NCBI GenBank assembly: GCA_964550165.1
Contig: CAZJYC010000053.1
Span: 1 to 17,865 of the forward strand
Source of the DNA: CAZJYC01 sp964550165
Lineage (GTDB): Bacteria > Acidobacteriota > Aminicenantia > Aminicenantales > Aminicenantaceae
Length of the DNA: 17,865 bases
Direction: 5' to 3'
The position numbers were made by a program, and so were the translations under genes. The number at the start of each line of letters is the position of its first letter. The first letter of the stretch is position 1. This document shows, piece by piece, positions 14,247 through 17,865 of this stretch. Under the pieces are notes generated by a model that had not been told where the DNA came from, searched no databases, and saw nothing but the letters and a program-made list of their open reading frames with translations.

Positions 14247-16061
14247 GTGTCAAGGATACGACATTATCGCTTTCGGATATTCAGGCGGAAATATCTGCAG
14301 CCCTGGTGGAAAGACCATCAGTGGCAAATAATCGGTGGAATTGCGATTTTCGCCTTAGCCCTGGGCTACATCGGATTTAAAAAATATTTCGGAGCCATCG
14401 GTGAGACACGTTCACCGCTCTTTATTCTTTACGTAACGTTTCAACTCTTGGTGCTGGAATCCGGAGCGGTATCCGGTCCGGTATCTTGGGAGCTGGAAGT
14501 GTCAAAATTTTTAGCTCCGACTGTTGCTGCCTATGCTGCCGTGAGGGCTTTGACAGTGATTTTCTGGGAGCAACTTCAATTGTTTCGAATGAGATTCATC
14601 AAAAATCATGTCGTGATCTGTGGATTAGGACAAAAGGGCAGGCTCCTGGCAGAGAGATTTTGTGAGCGCGGTTATCATGTTGTGGTCATAGAGCAGCACG
14701 AAAAAAACGCCATGCTTGATCAATGTAAGGACGCGGGTGCCATCGTGCTGATTGGCGACGCGACATCGCCGCAGCAACTTCGTAAGGCCCATGTCCATAA
14801 AGCGAAGCATCTGATCTCTGTTTGTGGTGATGATGGAACTAATGCAAAGGTTGCAGTTCATACCCGCCAGCTTGTTAGGTTTCGGAAGGGCAGAGTGCTA
14901 ACATGCATTGTTCACATCGTGGATCCCCGACTCTGCCAGCTGCTTAGAGAAAAAGAGATTGAGGCGAAGGAGCTGGAGTATTATCGGCTGGATTTTTTCA
15001 ATATTTTTGACAGCGGAGCCCGCTCATGGCTGCAAGACTACTCTCCCTTTAGTGCAGTCGGAGAATCTAACGGCCCTCAGCCGCATCTCCTTGTCGTCGG
15101 CCTGGGTCTTTTTGGCGAAAGTTTGGTGGTTCATGCCGCGAAAGAATGGAAGGCGTTGCCATCCAAATCCCAAAAAAAGATCCGGATGACTATAATCGAT
15201 AAGCTGGCTAATGAGAAAAAGGAATCATTATGTTTGCGATATCCTCAATTGGAAAAAGTTTGTGATTTGATTCCTCTTCAAATGGATATAAGTTCTCCAG
15301 ATTTTCAACGAGGCGATTTCCTTTTCGATGACCAGAAGAGATGTGGTATCTCGAGTGTCTTTATATGCCTGGATGACGACTCTTCGGGTCTCTCCGCGGC
15401 ACTCAATCTGCATCAGCATCTGAGAGAATATAAGATTCCTGTTACGGTGAGAATGACTTATGATGCGGGGCTAGCGACTCTTCTTCTAGAAAGAGATGAA
15501 ATCGACAACAGCTTTGCTCAGCTCCACGCCTTTGGCTTGCTGGAGCGAGCATGCCAGCCTGATTTGGTCCTCGGTGGGACATATGAAATCCTTGCCCGGG
15601 CCATCCATGAAGATTATCGAAGGAAGCAACGAGAGATAGGAATAGCGCCTCAAATAAACTCTTCAATTGTTCCTTGGAGTGAATTGCCGGAGCATCTCAA
15701 GGAGTCAAACAGGCGTCAGGCAGACAATATTGGAGTCAAGCTTAAGGCTGTCGGCTGCTATCTCGAGCCCCTGACGGATTGGGATGCAGGATTGTTTGAA
15801 TTCACGCCAGAGGAAGTCGAATTGATGGCTAAAATAGAACACGAACGCTGGGTGTCAGAGCGCAGGCGTACCGGCTGGAAATATGCTCCAGGAGAGAAAA
15901 ATATTAAAAAAAGGACATCTCCCCACCTTATCGCCTGGGATAAGCTTTCTGAGGAGATAAGGGAACTGGACAGGAACACAGTGCGGGAGCTCCCTTCTTT
16001 TCTTTATAAAGCCGACTTTCAGATATGCCGGCTAAAAAAGGAAGAGGGCCAATCGGTTTAA
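14247..16061 (+). CDS. Ion-channel-like membrane protein with two TrkA-N/RCK domains and C-terminal RyR domain
   Basis: About 604 residues from GTG 14247 (609 from TTG 14232; numbering below from 14232). Hydrophobic segments at about 33-50, 62-80 and 94-112 form a small membrane domain with a loop-like stretch between them, as in two-TM channels, though no TVGYG selectivity filter is present. Two Rossmann TrkA-N/RCK domains follow: NHVVICGLGQKGRLLAERF (125-143, GxGxxG) with an acidic E154 after the second strand, and HLLVVGLGLFGESLVV (285-300). At about 524-597 lies a RyR domain (PF02026 type: IEHERWVSERRRTGWKY, then HLIAWDKLSEEIRELDRNTV); a similar unit precedes it at about 453-512 (AIHEDYRRKQREIG, VPWSELPEHLKESNRRQADN). 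RCK domains bind NAD-type or nucleotide ligands and gate channels; bacterial TrkA-RyR proteins are predicted parts of nucleotide-signalling conflict systems. GAGG at 14234-14237 favours GTG 14247 over TTG 14232. A K+ channel in housekeeping is the alternative. Confidence 0.82.
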   Translation: MSRIRHYRFRIFRRKYLQPWWKDHQWQIIGGIAIFALALGYIGFKKYFGAIGETRSPLFILYVTFQLLVLESGAVSGPVSWELEVSKFLAPTVAAYAAVRALTVIFWEQLQLFRMRFIKNHVVICGLGQKGRLLAERFCERGYHVVVIEQHEKNAMLDQCKDAGAIVLIGDATSPQQLRKAHVHKAKHLISVCGDDGTNAKVAVHTRQLVRFRKGRVLTCIVHIVDPRLCQLLREKEIEAKELEYYRLDFFNIFDSGARSWLQDYSPFSAVGESNGPQPHLLVVGLGLFGESLVVHAAKEWKALPSKSQKKIRMTIIDKLANEKKESLCLRYPQLEKVCDLIPLQMDISSPDFQRGDFLFDDQKRCGISSVFICLDDDSSGLSAALNLHQHLREYKIPVTVRMTYDAGLATLLLERDEIDNSFAQLHAFGLLERACQPDLVLGGTYEILARAIHEDYRRKQREIGIAPQINSSIVPWSELPEHLKESNRRQADNIGVKLKAVGCYLEPLTDWDAGLFEFTPEEVELMAKIEHERWVSERRRTGWKYAPGEKNIKKRTSPHLIAWDKLSEEIRELDRNTVRELPSFLYKADFQICRLKKEEGQSV

Positions 16062-16063
16062 AA

Positions 16064-16092
16064 TTGACATCAAATTTTTCTTGTGTTATAAA
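16064..16092 (+). promoter_or_regulatory. Promoter of the TIR-TPR gene with flanking direct repeat
   Basis: TTGACA (16064-16069), a 17-base spacer and TATAAA (16087-16092) lie immediately after the TAA stop (16059-16061) of the RCK-RyR gene. The string TAAAATTGACA, covering the -35 box, is repeated at 16089-16099, exactly 30 bases on (about three helical turns), which could be a second start site or a paired binding site. The leader before ATG 16227 would be about 125 bases and shows no gene or clear structure. Confidence 0.6.
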
Positions 16093-16226
16093 ATTGACAA
16101 ATAAGTTAGAATATATAATACAGGTGCTAAGGAAATAATAGGCCTAAAATAAATTCTCTCTCTAAAAGTTGATTAGGCATTGAAGAAATTAGGACAATTA
16201 AGGAAAGGGGAAAGAAACCGATAAAA

Positions 16227-17864
16227 ATGGGTCATGATGTCTTTCTCTGCTATGCGACCGAGGATAAGACTATAGCCGATGCCGTATGCGCGACGCTCGA
16301 AGCCAACCGCATTAGATGCTGGGTTGCTCCGCGGGATATCTTACCCGGCATGGATTATGGCGAATCAATCCTGAAAGCTATTAATGGTTGCCGTCTGATG
16401 GTTATGATTTTCTCAGCCAAATCGAATGGTTCTGAGCATGTCAAAAATGAGGTGGAGAGAGCTGTCAACGAAGAAAAACCGATAATCCCCTTCCGTGTAG
16501 AAAATGTGCTTCCTTCTGGCTGTTTAGCGCTGCACCTTTCCCGCCGCCACTGGCTGGATGCTCTGACACCACCTCTTGAAAAGCATTTGAAAAGGTTAGC
16601 GGAGACGATTCAGCTCTTATTATCCGTAAAAGAAGAAGCAGGAGAAAAGGTTGTTGGTCCAATCTTTACTCAAGTCGAGAAACATTCCAAAAGTTTTTTT
16701 CGTCGTAAAGCAATAGCCATAGGCATAATTTTCGCCATTATATGCATAATTGCTGCTGTGTTTCTTATTAACCGGGGTAAGAAGGAAACAAAGCTTCAAG
16801 CTGGCGCTGAGGAAAATGCATTAAAGACTCGTCCGGTATCAGATTTAGAGACTCAATTGAGTTTAGCCTCTGCTTTAAAAGAAAAGGGAAAAATCGATGA
16901 GTCCATTAAGGAGTATGAAAAAGCAATTGCCCTTAGCGATTCAGACCCTCGGCCCTATAAGCATTTGGCAGAATTATTCGAAAATAAAAAGGAATTGGAG
17001 AAATCAATATTTTATTACAAGAAATTCACCGAAGCCGCACCTGAAGAATCAAATCTGAATCTGATTCATCAAAAGATAAAAGATCTCGAGGCTCAGCGCC
17101 TATTCTTAGCGAGCAGCCAAAAAATCATTAAACCTCCTGAGGAGAAAGCCCCTAAAGTGGAGCCATCTGCTAAATTGAGTCAAGTAAAAGTGGACACACC
17201 CAAAATACTCAATCAGGGAATTGAAGCTTTCAACGAGGAAGACTACGATCAATGCATTAAACAAATGGAAGATGTGCTTAAGTTAGATCCTGACAATTCT
17301 TCTGCGAAGTATTTTTTGGCCGAAGCCAAAAGGAAAAAAGAGAACAAGCTGATTGAAGAGGAAATCAGGAATAGAATCAGAGATTCTGAAAATGCCTACC
17401 AGAAAGGAGATTATCGGGATTGCATAGAACAGGCAAAAGCAGTATTACGATTAGATCCCAATAACGCTCAAGCCAAAAAAATCTCAGACTCAGCAAATTT
17501 AAAGATAGCTCCTGAACAGATTAATGCTATCATTATTCAATATGTTCAGTCCCTCAATAATGAAAATCTTCTGGCCTTTTATGAGAAAAACTGCTCTTCA
17601 CAGCTCTATCCAAGGATGAAGAAGGAGACAGAAAGTATTTCTAAGTTATACAGGAGCCTAAAATCTGTTGCTTCGGATATCAACATTCGATTTGAAAAAA
17701 TTCATATAGCAGAAGTAAGCTTTTCTCATATTATAACTGGTGTGTCTATTCAAGATGGGAAAAAACTGGTATTATTTGAAGGAACTGTGAAATGGGATAT
17801 GGAAAAATATGAGGACAGCTGGCTGATTAAAAGTGTCAGCAGCCAGCCAAGAGAAAGGAAATAG
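16227..17864 (+). CDS. TIR-domain protein with transmembrane helix, TPRs and C-terminal alpha+beta domain
   Basis: A complete 545-residue protein. Residues 3-132 are a TIR domain: HDVFLCYATEDKTIADAV (box 1), RCWVAPRDILPGMDYGESI (BB loop), LMVMIFSAKSNGSEHVKNEV and IIPFRVENV. E75 in VKNEVERAV sits where TIR NADases have the catalytic glutamate (SARM1 E642 position), so NAD cleavage or ADP-ribose signal production is plausible. A transmembrane helix lies at about 162-181 (AIAIGIIFAIICIIAAVFLI). TPR units follow at about 205-290, 310-360 and 382-420. The last ~110 residues (INAIIIQYVQSLNNENLLAFYEK to SWLIKSVSS) look like an NTF2/SnoaL-like alpha+beta domain. TIR should be cytoplasmic and the rest periplasmic, a receptor layout like the kinase at 1760 with TIR in place of the kinase. 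AGGAAAGGGG at 16201-16210 is rather far (16 bases) from the ATG. It ends two bases inside the window with TAG. Confidence 0.9.
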   Translation: MGHDVFLCYATEDKTIADAVCATLEANRIRCWVAPRDILPGMDYGESILKAINGCRLMVMIFSAKSNGSEHVKNEVERAVNEEKPIIPFRVENVLPSGCLALHLSRRHWLDALTPPLEKHLKRLAETIQLLLSVKEEAGEKVVGPIFTQVEKHSKSFFRRKAIAIGIIFAIICIIAAVFLINRGKKETKLQAGAEENALKTRPVSDLETQLSLASALKEKGKIDESIKEYEKAIALSDSDPRPYKHLAELFENKKELEKSIFYYKKFTEAAPEESNLNLIHQKIKDLEAQRLFLASSQKIIKPPEEKAPKVEPSAKLSQVKVDTPKILNQGIEAFNEEDYDQCIKQMEDVLKLDPDNSSAKYFLAEAKRKKENKLIEEEIRNRIRDSENAYQKGDYRDCIEQAKAVLRLDPNNAQAKKISDSANLKIAPEQINAIIIQYVQSLNNENLLAFYEKNCSSQLYPRMKKETESISKLYRSLKSVASDINIRFEKIHIAEVSFSHIITGVSIQDGKKLVLFEGTVKWDMEKYEDSWLIKSVSSQPRERK

Positions 17865-17865
17865 A

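Noticed and set aside
16094..16119. A second TIR promoter TTGACA ... TATAAT
   Set aside because: The spacer is only 14 bases, too short for sigma-70; noted as a repeat instead.
1..17865. CRISPR array, tRNA or rRNA genes
   Set aside because: No regularly spaced identical repeats and no recognisable tRNA or rRNA segments were found on reading both strands.

Overview
The window suggests a moderately AT-rich, kinase-expanding bacterium, most plausibly an Acidobacteriota relative such as Candidatus Aminicenantes. This is an inference from gene style: zinc-ribbon Ser/Thr kinases with a membrane anchor and long TPR tails, a kinase/TPR tail at the left edge, and a DUF2934 gene. No rRNA or other phylogenetic marker is present. 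UGA serves as an ordinary stop in several genes, so the code is standard.

Layout. (1) 1-250: the end of a TPR-tailed protein entering from the left. (2) 354-1545: a minus-strand toxin-antitoxin operon, with an XRE-Panacea antitoxin first and a RelE-like toxin overlapping it by 14 bases, behind a consensus promoter embedded in palindromes. (3) 1701-6754: a 1034-residue receptor-like kinase, a minus-strand AAA/DUF4143 ATPase, and two relics of further kinases: a TPR tail (6155-6446) and a zinc-ribbon head (6659-6748) broken by UGA exactly at its fourth cysteine. This looks like a decaying tandem kinase array. (4) 6824-11918: a probable two-gene operon for envelope proteins, one secreted with a six-repeat C-terminal propeller-like region, the other membrane-anchored with a beta-rich half followed by a HEAT-like helical half. 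(5) 11934-12110: a small convergent DUF2934 gene. (6) 12192-17864: three plus-strand genes encoding a SLOG domain fused to four transmembrane helices (SLATT-like), a two-pass or three-pass membrane protein with two TrkA-N/RCK Rossmann domains and a C-terminal RyR domain, and a TIR-TM-TPR protein.

The last group is the most interesting part. TIR enzymes make ADP-ribose-type signals, SLOG domains sense such signals in Thoeris ThsA and in TRPM channels, and RCK domains gate ion channels through nucleotides. Finding TIR, SLOG-SLATT and RCK-RyR side by side suggests a nucleotide-gated membrane response, possibly antiviral, that does not match a standard defence operon known to me. Function is inferred, not shown. 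Each of the three genes has its own promoter-like sequence, and the promoter of the SLOG-SLATT gene is elaborate.

A shared promoter-like element (TTGACA or TTGACT, exactly 17 bases, then TATTCTT-Y-T-K-CCAAA) lies upstream of the intact kinase, of the kinase-head relic and of the SLOG-SLATT gene, and may place kinases and the candidate defence genes under common control.
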